A stretch of DNA of 64,000 nucleotides from assembly GCA_039566865.1 (NCBI GenBank), contig CM076961.1, forward strand, positions 2,115,501 through 2,179,500, in the 5' to 3' direction. This DNA is from Aurelia coerulea. Taxonomy: Eukaryota; Cnidaria; Scyphozoa; Semaeostomeae; Ulmaridae. The translations under genes were made by a program, and so were the position numbers. The notes beneath the pieces are model-generated. The model worked only from the letters and a program-made list of their open reading frames with translations, was not told the DNA's origin and did not search any database. Of the stretch, positions 9,449 through 31,077 are shown piece after piece (within the stretch, counting starts at the first letter, position 1; each line of letters opens with the position of its first letter).

Positions 9449-12400
9449 TTACGACAAATATCTTGCTATAGGACAAACTGCAATTGAAAACAAACCTGAC
9501 TTTGATTGTATTTTCTCCAGCATAAACATCAGATGATGATGGAACGCCGTGAAATGTGTTCCCAATGATAACGCAATATCAACCTGAAAAAATTAAGTCT
9601 GGGTCAAAGCAAAGAACAAAATGTGTAAGAGTGTGTATGTTAGTGTGTGATCTTGTTATGATTGGAAATTAAAATTTTTGAGCAGAAACTAGGGGCTGTA
9701 AAAGATTGTTGTAAACAATCGGAAAGTACCGGACAACCCCTGGACGTGACTAAAGCCTTGGGTTATTAGTGGCGGCCAGTTCCATCGCAGCTTCTACGTA
9801 ACTTTCATTGCAAAGTTTTCGTGTCTATGTCTATGAAATGTGATGGAACTTTTGATATCCATTAAAACTTTCAAATATTTGGCGTTAGAAAAATACAACA
9901 AATCCTCCACCAAAGCTTCGATCACCAAGATTGTCGCAGATACTTTGCATTACTATTCTCTATGCAAAATCGCCATTAGCCATGTTGTGTTTAGCCTAAA
10001 CACTTTGGATGATTTGATACGCAGATCCACGCAGAGAAAACGGGCTGTACAGTCATAAATTCATGTGTTTCACTATGAGAAACAATTTTTCTGGCTTCTC
10101 GCAAGAAAATTGGTAGAAAAATTATCTGAATAAATGCCTGTTCAAAACATGACAGAAACCAAACCACATAAATAATTTTGGACTCACCCATTCTTCAATG
10201 CAAGAAAGTGGAGTGACATTGTAACCTGCATACATCGCTGGATTATTCAGCATTCCTTGAGCAGCCATTACACCTGAAAGAAGATGCGAATAGACTTTGT
10301 ATAACAATGATTAAGGACCAGTTTAAACATTGTGTTTTGCTATGTTGAATATAATAGATGTTGCTTGAAACTTGTAAGTGTTAATTAAATTCGACGTGAA
10401 AACGATGTTTAAGTCACCTGCCGTTTTAAATAAGTAAAATGTCGTATCAAACGGCAGAAAAAGGACTTGATTTAATAATAGCATTTTTGCTGCGCTTAAT
10501 TAATCAATTCCAGGCCATGGCCCGCGGTTTCTACGTGTGGTCAGCCACCGCGCTGGTGCATTTTGAAAAATGGCCATTTTAACCATTTTAGTTTCAATCC
10601 GACACGGCAAAACACGATGTTTAAATCAGATTTTTAGACACGCGGACTATGCAGTTTTTAATACAGTTCGATTCGACACGTCAAAAAACGATGTTTAAAC
10701 CAGGCCTGAATGTCTGAAAGGGTCGATGGAAACAATGACCTAAGCCCCGGAAAGTCATAATGTGGTTGGGGGGGGGGGGGGCTTAATAGAATCAGTCAAA
10801 TTGCACCATTGCGTAAAGAAAAAACATTCGACAAGTCAAATATTTTAAGTTTCGGATCTGTGGAACGGGACAGCAGAAGAAGTAACGAAAATGTATTAGC
10901 ATCTTCGATACTCGTCAAAGCATTGGACAAGTCAAATATTTTAAGTTTCGCAAAACTATAGCCCTTCGTCCTCTGATGATTTTACCAGTTCCACATCAAG
11001 GATTGGTAGCTTACACAAGCAGCAAACCCTGCGAAATTCTGCCTGATATCAGCTGGTCCGAAACTGAAATTGGCAATAACACGTGAACAGAGTCCAATCC
11101 AAAGGTCGTTTAGAAGCCTTTTAAATTGACGTAAAGATTATAGTTCTTGACATTACCATCTACTCCAGTAATCTCTTTGACTTTTATGACATCAGATTCA
11201 GATGTAATGTTACCATTTGCAATGACCGGAACACTGACACTATCTTTTATCTACGACATCAAAACAAAATGGTCAGTTTGACATAAGAGTATCTAAAACC
11301 AGCAGAAATGTACCGGTTGCGCCAAAATGAACTATGCACTTTTTCACACATTCTGGCGTCAAAAATTGATTTAAAGTCTTAGGAACAGGGTTATCTAACC
11401 AAGAGCCTGTACATTCTATCGTTACTTTTAAATATTTAATCAAACATCGAACAATTTTTCTGGGACACCCAGTGTAGAGTTTATCCTTGTAAATTTTTAT
11501 TGTAATTTACTTTTTCTTCATATTATAACTGAATGGATGTCGTGGTTAAGTGAGATTAAATGAAAATGAACAATGAAATGGCACATCATACCAATTTGAT
11601 TGCTTCGTAATCAACAGGCTGATGCCTTTGCTCTGTGGTACGACCATGAACAGATATCCACGCAACTCCTGCACGTTCAGCTTTTCGACATAAATCTACA
11701 GTCTCTCTGAAACGCAAAATAGAGCTTGTATCAAATTACAGAGAACAGGCAAAAATTACTCATGAACAAAGTCACAAATAGAAAGCATGTAAACTCCACA
11801 CATAGATAAAATGGTATTTCACTTGATAAAAAGCAGCTTTATCGTGCATCGAATGTAGACCACATTCATGGAAAATTTCCGTAAGTTTCGAATTGTGCAC
11901 GATTCATTATCAGCACTTATTACCCAATTGTCAGGGCAGCAACACTCTGGCAGCAACACAGGGCAGTTATACAATCTGATTGGCTGAAAACATTCGAATG
12001 CGATGTAATAATAGGGCATTATCTCAGCTTCGAATTCGAACCAGTCCTTCGAACAGTCCTTCGAACACATCGGACAACAATTTGAATAGCAACAAGTGGC
12101 TTCGTCTGCAACGGCTTCATACCAGGCCAACGATCATTTTGGTTACTTTGTTAAAAAACGAAAGGCCTTCACGCAGCCTTGACCATAGGGTAATAAACTA
12201 TATGATAACTGTTTCCTTCGGGCAATACCGAAATATTAACCCTCAGCCTCTGTACAATACCTTACAAGCTCGGTCTTGTTCTGACGGCTTCGGGTTAATA
12301 TTTTCTGGCATTGCCCGCGGAAACAGTTATTATAGGCCAAATAAAATTAAAAGTAAACAAGCTATTTATAATCAGAGTGGTAAATCATGAGCTTCCCCGA

Positions 12401-15400
12401 TAACTACATAAAATTAACAAAGATTTCTCAAAAATATAGAGCTTGCATTAACGTTTCGCTTTTGCCTATAAACCTAAATTACAATGGGGTAACTAGGTAA
12501 CAACAACCTAACAAAGGGAAACAAATACAATAACAACCTAATACAATATGTCGAAATACAGCAAGATGAAAGGGGAAGAGAGCCAAAAGGGAAACAAAAG
12601 GAGTAGCAGGAGAGTTGCAACAACAGTTAGGAGCAGAAAGAGGAAGCCGTTTATCCCAAGAGAAGTTTGAGATGCGTTGCGACGTGAAATAGCGGCAAAA
12701 GTAGAAGGAGCAGAAAAAGGCGCCGTCTATCCCCAGAGAGATACTAAAGCGTAGCGACGTTGAATAAAGAAAATAAGATAAACAAAGTGATGACTAAAGT
12801 AACAGTTACTGGTCCCTAAACACGTTTACGGAAAAAAAAGGAGGAAGATGAAAAAAAATTAATAATAATAAAGAATAAGAAAAAACACCCCTAATAAAAA
12901 TCAGAGTGGTGTTATCAAGGTAGAAGCAGAAGCACTTACAGTATAAGTCATGTAATCTAATTGTCAGGGGAGAAGAACACCCAGTAACGATGGTGACGAT
13001 GGCGTATGCATTGTTTGTACTTTGTACTGTATTGTAATTTCTATCTTATGTATAGTTTTGTAACTAAGGGTGATTTTGCCCTCCCCTCTGGTGAGCGACG
13101 GGCTTCCGTTGTTCGGGGCTCGTCTCTCGCTAGAGCGGAGTGTGCAGAGTTGCCCTGAGCTGAATTTGCACTTGTAGTGCCGTTCTTCACGCTCTTTGGA
13201 CTCATAAAGCGCGGCAATACGGCGAAGTTGGATTGATCCGGCTTTGCTACGTGCGCCGCATCGAAAGATCGCCTCAAGTGTAAATTCGGCCTTTGTCTCT
13301 TATTAGTGTAGTGTAAAGTTAATTTTCTCTGTAAATCGTTAGTAAATTTGTGATGTTGTGTGTGGAGGCAACTCGATAACGTTACGTTTCTTTGCCCCCA
13401 CATCAACGATAATGAAATTTGAGTTTTGTTTCTTGTCTTTTAAATTTTAGTGATACAGAGAAAAACACCTCGTAAGAAGTACTATTTCTTCACTTGTTTT
13501 GATTTCTTTAAAGGTAATAAGTAGCATGTGATGCTCATTTCTATATGCTCACTTTGCTTTGAAAGTCAATTTTTAACGATAATTCTGACCTCGTATTTAC
13601 TCGCTTTATGGTATCATCTTTTCTAACGAGGAACATAAAAGTGGGAAGGAATTAGGACCCAACTATAAAAGAGTCAACGAGACAAAGGAAATTCTAACGA
13701 CAATCATTTTCACTTTACTCACTTTAAATCACGATGAATTCGAATTTTTATTGAGCAAGGAAAATCTCCCACTCGTCCTTTCACTTGCGACACCATGTCG
13801 CGAACTTTTTCAGGATATTTTATCAGATTTGCACCATACCCTTCAGCCATTGCCCATCTATAAAAGGCAAAAACAGAATATGTTGCTCGTTGTTTAAAAC
13901 TGTGTGCAGTGAACATAAAATTTCCAGACTACAAAACAAAACGACACAATCAAAGTGCTTGTGGAGTCAACGACCTAAATGAAGAAAATCGCAGCTTTCT
14001 CTAATTCTTCTTATATGTTATCGTAAAACATAAGGGAACACAAATATGAACATAACATGAGCTAGAATGCGTTATCTTGTCCCCATTATTGCACGCAGCT
14101 CCACAAGCAAACATCAGCTTGATAGCTGGTCTTGATACCTATAATCTGAAGTAAAACGTGGGGATTATATTTGTTGGGGAGACGAGATATGGTTTGGCTG
14201 AGGAAACGTATGTGTCCCCCGTGCAGTAGGTCAAAGCTCGTGCGCAGTAGCGTTTTGCGTTGGAGCTCTGCCGGGCGCATGAGCATTAACCTACTGCACG
14301 GGGGGACACATACGTTTCCTCAAACAAACCGTATCTCGTCTCCCCAACAAATATCGAATTACATCTGATCAGTACTCTGCCGACAGGTCCATAAACGAAA
14401 GAAAAGATTAAAAACAGTGAATGCGTTGCAGCTACGTCCGACCGGCATTGCTGATAAAAAGTTAATTTCTGATTCAATCATTTCTCGTTTGCAAGGCAAG
14501 ATAGAAACTTGCTAAACAAGGCTAGACACCAATTTTTGCTCACATCTATTGCCAATTTCAAACAATGTTTATTAGAAAAATCAAGAGCAATAAAATATAG
14601 AATACTTTACCTTTGTGGACATCCACAATTGAGGTCAACACCGTCTGAGTACCTATGGGAAATTAAAAAAGAAGCACTAGTTGAAACAAATTGCAGGAAT
14701 TGTCTCAGCCTAGAATCAAAATTGTCCCCGACATTGAAAACTTTCAAAAAAAGCATATACCGGGTGCGCCAAAATAAACTATGCACGTTTGGCAGGCCAC
14801 GATATTTTGAGCACTGGACCGATTTTGAATGACTTAATATATAGCAGAGAGCCTGAATTAGATTCTAGGACTTTTTTGCAAATTTTTCCGTTTTCAGTTT
14901 TTAGAGCTAGAAGCGAGTTTCTTAAATGTTCGTTTTCGAAAATATTGAAAACGATGAAAAAACGTCGATCAAATCTTAAAAGATCCAACATGAATAAACA
15001 AAGAGAAAACGTTTTCAGGGGGATTGGGGGATTCAGTATGAACTCTCGTACAGCAGATTACAATTGGTCGATTTTTAGATCGCAAATCACCACGAAAAAG
15101 TTCTCTCTTTGTCCATTCATGTCGATTCTTTAGAAAATTTGATCGATGCTTTTTGATCGTCTTCAGTGTTTTCGAAAACAAAATCTTAGGAAACTCGCTT
15201 TTAGCTCTAAAAGCTGAAAAAGAAAAAATTTGCAAAAAACCCGGTATCCAATTCTGGCTTTCTGCTAACGAATGAGTCATAAATCTTCAAAATCGGTCCA
15301 GTGTACGATTTATTGTGGCCTGCCAAACGTGCATAGTTTATTTTGGCGCACCCGGTAGTAGCAAACCTTGCATTTAGCTAATTCTCTCTCATATCATATC

Positions 15401-18058
15401 TAGCATATGCATGATTATATCTACAACTTTTATACACGTTGCTAATAGCTGTATAGATGAAATTGATTGTAGTTTTATTTTAGATTTATATGTAAATTTA
15501 GATAGTTTCTTTTCGTTTGTAAGTTTTTTAACAGGGTACATTGTAAAACAGTATAACTGAATGTTTTACCCTGTATAAATATTATAAAATAAGAAATAAG
15601 AAAAATAAGAAATGTAACAAAATTAAAGACCCATTGTCAACCATGAACCTTTGTATGCAGAATGAAAAGCAAGGAGAGAATTTAGGCCAAAAACAACTTT
15701 TAGATAACACGAAAGTTGACTTTGGGGCCAGGAAGGATAATGGTTAGAATTGGTCTTTAAACAAGGCAAAACGAAAACAAAAATCAGCAAATCGTCTCAA
15801 TTCATTAATTATGCAGGTGGAATTTAGCATGAATGAGCTCAATTGCTTATTAAATTGATCAACTTACTGATAGACGAGTTCTGCAGCATCTGCTAGGTCT
15901 TTTCCATTACTTGCAGCAAACTGAACAATTAGAGGTCTGTCACCTACCAAGGAAAGTTAAATGGAATTAAACTCTATTATGGAATTATGGAATTTAAGTC
16001 ATCTTGACCTTTTAATGCCATCCCTGCCACTGTAATTAGGGGTGTTGTCCTTTACGTTTTTAACCTTATATAGTGTATTGTATCTATTTTTATATTATAA
16101 AACTTGTAAATATTTTAATTGTGGCAAATGGTGCATACATACATAATAAATGCGAAATAGGGTTGTCTTCAAGCATTAATTAGTAACATAATACGACATA
16201 CTGTATGTATGGTGCTTTTTAATGAAAACAAATTCATGTTGTGGTAGAGAGAGGTCAGGTGTGATCCTCTGACTTTGCAGCCAGAACTGTCAGAAGGACA
16301 TGGGTTTGGTCCCAGGTAGAACCCCACCACTTGAGCCTCATGACAAGGAGTTGCTGACTTGATTGGGCTACTTCTGCAATCCCAACACTTGGCATCAAAA
16401 CTGCAACTTCACCTTCATTTCACCTTCAGGTTTAGTCCAAAGTGTCCAAGTATCCAAAAAACTTAAATGTCTCATACATATTTACTGTCTAAAATATTTT
16501 GCAGTAAAAATTACAGAAAAGAATTTAAAAATTTGTTTGCAAGACACTTTGCATTAGAAAGAAATGTACTGAGAAAACTTACAACAAACAAAATAGTACA
16601 TCTACATACCTTTGTTGGTAGTAAATTCAATATCTCTAGCTTTGGATGACTTCACAAAAGACTCTGAGATTATCATTGGTGTGAATGCCAAGTCGCAGCC
16701 ATATCTAAACGTGAATAAGAGATACACTCTGGATGTCATCATTCAGAGAAATTTTAGACTCACAATATAACTACTAAGAAAAACATTAAAGGCATTGAAT
16801 CCATATAAATACATGGGGGTTAAGGCTGTCCTGAATTTTTGCTGACAAACTGCTGTTTATATATTTTGGTTTCTCCAATTTATACAGAATACGATACATT
16901 ATAACACAAACTTCACCATCGAAACTCCTGTTAGCCTTTCGTTATTGCATAATAGTGCTAACATCAATCAAGTGGGGAACTAAGAGATCTTAATCCTTGC
17001 ATTATATTCAGCAATTTTTTGGTTCTATTTCAAATGCGATAAAATGAGAACTGTTGTTTGATGATTGCAAAGACCTTTACATCTGTCATCAGCAGGCTAT
17101 TTATGTTGACTCAATGCCTTTAGTAAAACGAATGTATTTTTGCTTTTGTGAGTAACTGATTGCAGATCCTAGATTGACAGGGAGATAGGGAACTCCGGAA
17201 ACAAGACAATACACAATAAAAATGCTTGTACTGCACTGGAGATGGGCTGTGATAATACAGCAGGCTTTCAAAGGAAGCAGAAAGCCACTCTTACCTCCTC
17301 ACCAGAGTTCGAAACGGAAGCCTGAAAAGGAAGGAGACAGAAGATATCAGATAACATGAATGAAAGCTGGCTAAATGGGGGCATGGTTTAGCCTGCATGC
17401 AGCTGCAACAGTCTTTTTCCTGGAGGAGGATGGTTGAAGCTGTGTGCAGGCTAGCATGGCTCAGTGGTAGCATACTTGACAACCAATCTAACGGATGATG
17501 GTTTGAGCCCCAACAATGTTGAACATGGTAAAAGCTGCTTTTTTAAGGTAGATTGAGGAGAGTCGCCAACTCTCCGTAACTCCTGGCTAAAGGAATTGCG
17601 AGGTGTGATCATATCAAGAGGAGCAACTAGGATGCTGCTTCAATAAGCTCAGCTCAGAGTCAGCACCCTAAAAACTGCCTTTCTGGGATGCTAAGCTAGG
17701 TTAGGTAAAAACTTGACTGGAAAAATCAATCAAGTTATAAAAGGCTAGATTACAACAGAAAGTACTATCATATTCATGAGACCATGCATGGGACACCACA
17801 ATGTACAGTTTATCTAAGCAACAAATGATGAGAGCATTGAGCATTGATTTATGTTCTGAAGATTCACTTAGGCCCTTAATTCCTAGTTAATTATTCTAAT
17901 TGCAGTATATTCGCCCAAACTGTACAGCAAAAAGATGTACATTACTCCGTGGAATGATGCTAAATTAATAAATTAAGTGCATACTTCGAATATCTAACCA
18001 TTGGGGCACATATCCTGACAACATCTTTCTCTTCAAAAAGTTGCAGTGCGGCCGCCAT
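9449..18058 (-). CDS. DUS4L: tRNA-dihydrouridine(20a/20b) synthase, DUS4-like
   Basis: Exons in coding order: 18058-17985, 17321-17295, 16704-16610, 15943-15868, 14652-14611, 13857-13723, 11706-11592, 11250-11157, 10273-10188 and 9583-9501, all in phase with GT-AG introns. The protein starts MAAALQLFEEKDVVRICAPM, close to the family's CAPMVRYSK. It has LIVQFAAS, the FMN/tRNA active-site loop VDLNCGCPQRWAMAEGYGA (catalytic Cys near residue 100-102), IKIRIH, VHGRTTEQRHQPV and VPVIANGNI, the TIM-barrel motifs of Dus enzymes. It reduces uridine in the tRNA D-loop using FMN and NAD(P)H. The usual C-terminal exon (LSSTSAIIDYL-like) was not found. Reading through the last donor gives a stop at 9449-9451 (about 292 residues against about 317 in human). 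The start is chosen for family alignment and an ACATGGCGGC context. Confidence 0.9.
10315..10706. mobile_element. Foldback MITE in DUS4L intron
   Basis: Left end GGACCAGTTTAAACATTGTG and right end ACGATGTTTAAACCAGGCC are imperfect inverted copies. CACGATGTTTAAAT-type blocks repeat inside (near 10400 and 10615). Followed at about 10769 by a 14-base G run. Confidence 0.65.
11311..11480. repeat. Fragmentary MITE: GGTTGCGCC left end and GGGACACCC right end
   Basis: TACCGGTTGCGCCAAAATGA at 11311 matches the left terminus of the element at 14760. TGGGACACCC near 11467-11476 matches the right terminus of the GGGTGTCCC group. Whether one short hybrid element or two fragments is unclear. Confidence 0.4.
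12200..12335. mobile_element. Short foldback MITE (AACTGTTTCC ends)
   Basis: ATAACTGTTTCCTTCGGGCA at the left and TTGCCCGCGGAAACAGTTAT at the right pair as imperfect inverted repeats about 50 bases long around a short loop. Confidence 0.75.
12620..12765. repeat. Imperfect tandem duplication, about 77-bp unit
   Basis: GGAGCAGAAAGAGGAAGCCG...TTGCGACGT near 12630 recurs as GGAGCAGAAAAAGGCGCCGT...TAGCGACGT near 12706. No coding or functional signal recognised. Confidence 0.55.
12968..13409. other. GC-richer block, possible solo LTR
   Basis: A block markedly richer in GC than its surroundings begins near TGTCAGGGGAGAAGAACACC and could end at GCCCCCACA, the TGT...ACA form of Gypsy-type LTRs. A CATAAAG element lies inside. 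No target duplication was found. It is in the intron between DUS4L exons 6 and 7; no gene is supported. Confidence 0.3.
14166..14354. mobile_element. Near-perfect foldback MITE
   Basis: ATATTTGTTGGGGAGACGAG and CTCGTCTCCCCAACAAATAT bound arms of about 75 bases that are almost exact inverted copies (also GGAAACGTATGTGTCCCCCG on the left). Short central loop. Confidence 0.85.
14760..15355. mobile_element. Foldback MITE with 41-bp matching termini and TA target duplication
   Basis: It starts CCGGGTGCGCCAAAATAAAC and ends with the reverse complement; the first 41 bases match with no mismatch. TA flanks at 14758-14759 and 15356-15357. The arms continue as diverged inverted copies to a centre near 15055. 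TA targets point to the Tc1/mariner superfamily by inference. No transposase seen. Confidence 0.9.
15530..15613 (+). mobile_element. LINE 3' tail
   Basis: ACAGGGTACATTGTAAAACA through TTTTACCCTGTATAAAT and an A-rich tail. It matches the 3' end of the LINE fragment at 39680-40530. ACAGGG/CCCTGT can pair as a stem, a plausible RT recognition end. Confidence 0.65.
16238..16410 (+). mobile_element. tRNA-derived SINE, family B
   Basis: It shares GTGATCCTCTGACTTTGCAG-type sequence, a box-B-like stretch and a CTACTTCTGCAATCCCAACA block with inverted copies at 18291-18398 and 63025-63200. It lies in the intron between DUS4L exons 3 and 4. Confidence 0.65.
17450..17705 (+). mobile_element. tRNA-derived SINE, family A
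   Basis: Box A TGGCTCAGTGGTAG at 17457-17470 and box B GGTTTGAGCCC at 17500-17510 are spaced as in a pol III promoter. The body ends near CTAAAAACTGCCTTTCTGGG. A second copy in opposite orientation is at 23858-24107. The tRNA-like head does not fold into a clean cloverleaf, so this is not a functional tRNA gene. Confidence 0.8.
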
Positions 18059-18290
18059 GTTTTTCTTTCACGATGAGGATCTCGTTTCCCTGTGAGTTTT
18101 TGTTGTTGCTGCTGCTTTAGAGGCGCTAAAAAGAGTTTAGTCATTCTTTTGTTAGAGTTGCCCCAAGTCTGTTTCGGCAACTGTAATAAGTCTACCGGAA
18201 GGTATATTACAAATTTTTTTGACGAAATAGACTTGGGGCAAGTCTATTCTTTTGTAAAATATTGAATTTTTCATGCAGGCGAAGTTTCGG

Positions 18291-18398
18291 TTTTTAGTGC
18301 CAAGCGCTGGGATCGCAGAAGTAGAATCTGTCCGCCTGACTGTTCTAGCTGCAACGTCAGAGAATTACACGAATGCGCCACAACACCTTCAATCTAAG
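18291..18398 (-). mobile_element. SINE family B, shortened copy
   Basis: TAGTGCCAAGCGCTGGGATC to CGCCACAACACCTTCAATC matches the inverted family B copy at 63025-63200, with an internal deletion. Confidence 0.65.
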
Positions 18399-18928
18399 AT
18401 CTTTACAATACAAGGTTAGATATTTGCTGAAGTTACCAGCTGAGAAACTTGTCAACATTTTGTTCGTCTGTGAATTTTATTTTCATGTTCAAGTTCCGAA
18501 AACAGCCAAAAATCATTGCAGGCAAATTGGCATGGGTCATTTATGCGACAATTTACCGGCACTTTTGGCCTTTCTGACAAAGAATACTGGACAGAACACT
18601 TTCTATTTGCATACTGTGTAAGGTCAAAACTGCTGGCTTGATACTCTATTGAACTGGAGATATCCCGCTCACTACTAATGAGCACCAACCACCAACTGCT
18701 CAAGTCGTTCTTCTCCCATTTTTGCGCGCAAGTATGTGTGCTGATCAACTTCACTTTGCTATGTGATCACAAACGACACAAAGAGATGTCAGAATGATGA
18801 GATCGTATTTAGCAATAGATGACTAAGAAAGCAAGATTAAACACTGAACACAAACCTACCCCTACCTTAAGATTTTTATGAAATTTTTGGAATTAATTTT
18901 GAAATTACCACATTTTCAAAAAAGTGGG

Positions 18929-18957
18929 GGGGGGGGGGTATTTACCCCCCCCCCCCC
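18929..18957. repeat. Opposed poly-G and poly-C tracts
   Basis: A run of G, then TATTTA, then a run of C. The two can pair as a strong hairpin and are prone to length error. Confidence 0.85.
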
Positions 18958-20258
18958 ATACCCTCCCGTGGCTCCGCCACTGGTACAGAGCAATAGAGAA
19001 ATGATGCATGTTTTTATTTGAAAATATTCTGAAATCTAAAACTTCTGCGAATCATTCAAAGATTATAACTTCATCCGTTACCGAGTTTCTATTGTTTTGC
19101 AGAATGTCCTTGCCGACACACGACATCAACAACCGGCACAAATGGCGGATTACCGGGGAATTTGATGCAGGATACTCAGGCCTAACTTTTCCGACTGACG
19201 CAGTTTTACGTCATGACGAAACAATTTTCGTGATCGAACCTGTTCCTGAACGATTTTGCGAAACAATACCTGTGACATGACGCATTCGTGTAAATCTGGA
19301 TGGTGTCAGTATTCAAGTATTTTTGGAAACAAATGAAGACCGTAGCTCTATTGTTTCTCTGAACTCTGTGATGTCAGAGTGGTTCCCAGCCCACATTGTT
19401 TTAGTAACTTGTGGTTGCCATGGAGGGGCATTTTGAGTATGTATCAAAGTAGGACTTTGTTTTGATCTCTGAAATGAATCTTGTGTGTTTATTTGAGTTG
19501 AAAAGTAACTATCAATTGAATTTTAGGGTTGTACGTACATGCACCGTGGGGTTGGATTTGCTCTGCTCTAGGAGTTTAAAGGTTTTGCGGAAGTCCTTCA
19601 CAAGAAACTAACTTTAGGATGGCTAACACCCTAACACACTTGCAAGCACCGGGGAACTTTATGTAGAATCTTTTATTAGAAAAACATAGCTTCATCCATA
19701 TTTTCTAGTGATATTTAGTAAACCTGTATGCTTTCAAAGAGATCGAGCTCTTTTTCCTGTAATATTGCGTTTTATGTTTCAAGAAATATTTTTGTAACAA
19801 TTGTAAAGAAAGGTGATGGTGGCGGTATCACCGAAAGATTAAGAAGAATTTGATAGTGCTAAGACACAAAGCTGTAAAAGGTTTCATAAAACATAAGAAA
19901 GGAAGCTTTAGAGGGAAGAAACTAATAAGAAACTTGCCTATAAAATAATGTGTAAACCAAATTTTGGTGCATGCTAAAGATCCTCGCCACACTGTTGCTA
20001 TGCTCAAAAGAGCCTGGGACCTAAAATAAGTAGTCCTTACATAAAGTACCATCGTTGAAATTACAATCATAAAAAGTTAACGCCTTGCAGCGAAGTTGGA
20101 GTGGTGCAAGTCCTAAAAGATTTGGGTACAATTTCAAAAGCCTACAGCTGCTTATAAATAGAACAGAAATACGCAAGAAACACATTAAAATCATATTTAC
20201 TATATTAAATAAGAAAAGACATCATTTCAACTGGTTTTTGTGGAAGACAGCCTGAATT

Positions 20259-29582
<9,324 letters not shown>

Positions 29583-29981
29583 ATCCTAATTAATGCAACT
29601 TGTGATACAACGCATTGACCTCCGTCCGTTTATCAAAAACTACTGTTTGAAAGTAGTGCAATTTATAATTGATGCAGGGGGTAAGGTTGACAATCCAAAT
29701 GGATATATCGAATGTAATTAATGGTTTAGCACAATAAAGGTTCGTTTAGATAGAAGAAACCTTTGTTACTTTGTGTTAGGTTTATAGAAACTATTCAGTA
29801 CGTATGTTTTTAGTTTCTAACTTGTTATTTTCGAAATTTACAAGTATTAGAATAAATATTAGTTGCTAGCTTGCGTGATTCTGGGTGAAGTTCTTAAAAA
29901 TAAAACGAGAAAATCAGATTTAGGCAGGAAGAACATTTCAAAGTCTCTTCCATCATCTATGAGCAGTTTATTGTTCTGTTT

Positions 29982-30505
29982 AGCATAGGTTCCAAATCTT
30001 TAAAAAGGCTGATGTAAAATTCAATGACCTATTTCTTTGAACTGAATGACTTCAAAGAAACTTCAGCTATTTCTCTATAATTCTACCGTTGGACTTTTCT
30101 GAAATCTTCAATATTTTCAGAATTAGAGTGTTTTTGTTCTTTTTCAAGAATTCAAGAAAAATTTCCAAAAATACTTAAAACCATCGTAATTTCTAAACTG
30201 TTAGACGCAACATGAAGTAATTTCGAAGAAGACCATAGTTTATGAATGCCTACAATATGGTATCAAGCAAAATATGTCACTCATCTGGTTTATGATTTAG
30301 AAATGTGATGACGTCACATCCTCAAATGAGTTGAAATGTAAGATATGCTGCAATTTCGAAAAATGGTCAAAATTTCTGGAAAGTCCAACGGTAGAATTAT
30401 AGATAAGTATCTAAAGTTTCTTTCCAGCCATTCAATCAGTAGAAATAGGTCATTGAATTTTACACCCACCTTTTTACGCCGAGTTAAAGATTAGGAACCT
30501 ATGCT
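29982..30505. mobile_element. AGCATAGGTTCC foldback element, full copy
   Basis: AGCATAGGTTCCAAATCTTT at the left and AGGAACCTATGCT at the right are inverted ends. Inner inverted pairs include ATAATTCTACCGTTGGACTT. The flanks GTTCTGTTT and GTTCTATTT look like a 9-base target duplication with one mismatch. Related copies: 33889-34070, 49521-49992 and, diverged, 45512-45955. Confidence 0.8.
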
Positions 30506-30779
30506 GTTCTATTTAGGTTTTTTTTCGGGTAGGAGAACCTTTGGGTAGATCGGAGTTAAACAAGATATATAGCATCCTTTAGACCTGTGACGTAGTCAAA
30601 GACATATATGTAAAACTTGAATGAAGTCATCAACATACATAACATGAAATAGAAACAAAAACTGTACTTGTACCTTGTTTCGATGCTCAATTCCATCGTA
30701 ACAATTTTATCGTAACTTTAAGGTGCAATTTTTTGACGAATCCTTGTACTTCTCAATGAAGCAATTTAAAGGGGCTCCA

Positions 30780-31073
30780 TCACTAAATTATAAAGAAATC
30801 TGTAAACACCATCGTTTCAGGCACGTGTCCATTGCTTTCTGCAGTTTCTTTGATGGCTTCACCCAAGCCAGCAACGACAAACCGTCAAAAATCCACTTAT
30901 ATCCGAGCAATCGTAAGAGATATGAATGTTTGGTTTGTCCCTCTGTGAAGTACAACAAATAATCTTCAAAGTAATGCTTTTCTTTTGAAAAATGGATGGA
31001 ACTTCAGTGTGATATTGCCTTTCAAAAAAATTGCAAAATCACCGTTTCGTCAAAAATTTGGAGACGGAACCCC
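30780..31073 (+). mobile_element. GGGGCTCCGTC MITE, copy 2
   Basis: TTAA at 30776-30779, then AGGGGCTCCATC. It ends GGAACCCC at the TTAA (31074-31077) it shares with the next element. Internal ATCCACTTATATCCGAGCAA is conserved with the other copies. Confidence 0.85.
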
Positions 31074-31077
31074 TTAA

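Larger units (their letters stand above)
18059..20258. other. Divergent intergenic region between DUS4L and Rap1
   Basis: It must hold both promoters. A CG-containing stretch at about 19080-19260 is a candidate Rap1 promoter or 5' exon. No TATA box stands out near either start. No gene recognised. Confidence 0.5.

Noticed and set aside
14779..15280. ORFs on both strands between DUS4L exons 4 and 5
   Set aside because: They are the two arms of a foldback MITE, mirror images of each other.
17457..17512. tRNA gene
   Set aside because: A and B boxes are present but pairing is poor and a SINE body follows; a second dispersed copy exists.
18373..18621. 82-codon plus-strand ORF upstream of Rap1
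   Set aside because: It begins inside a SINE fragment and shows no family motif.
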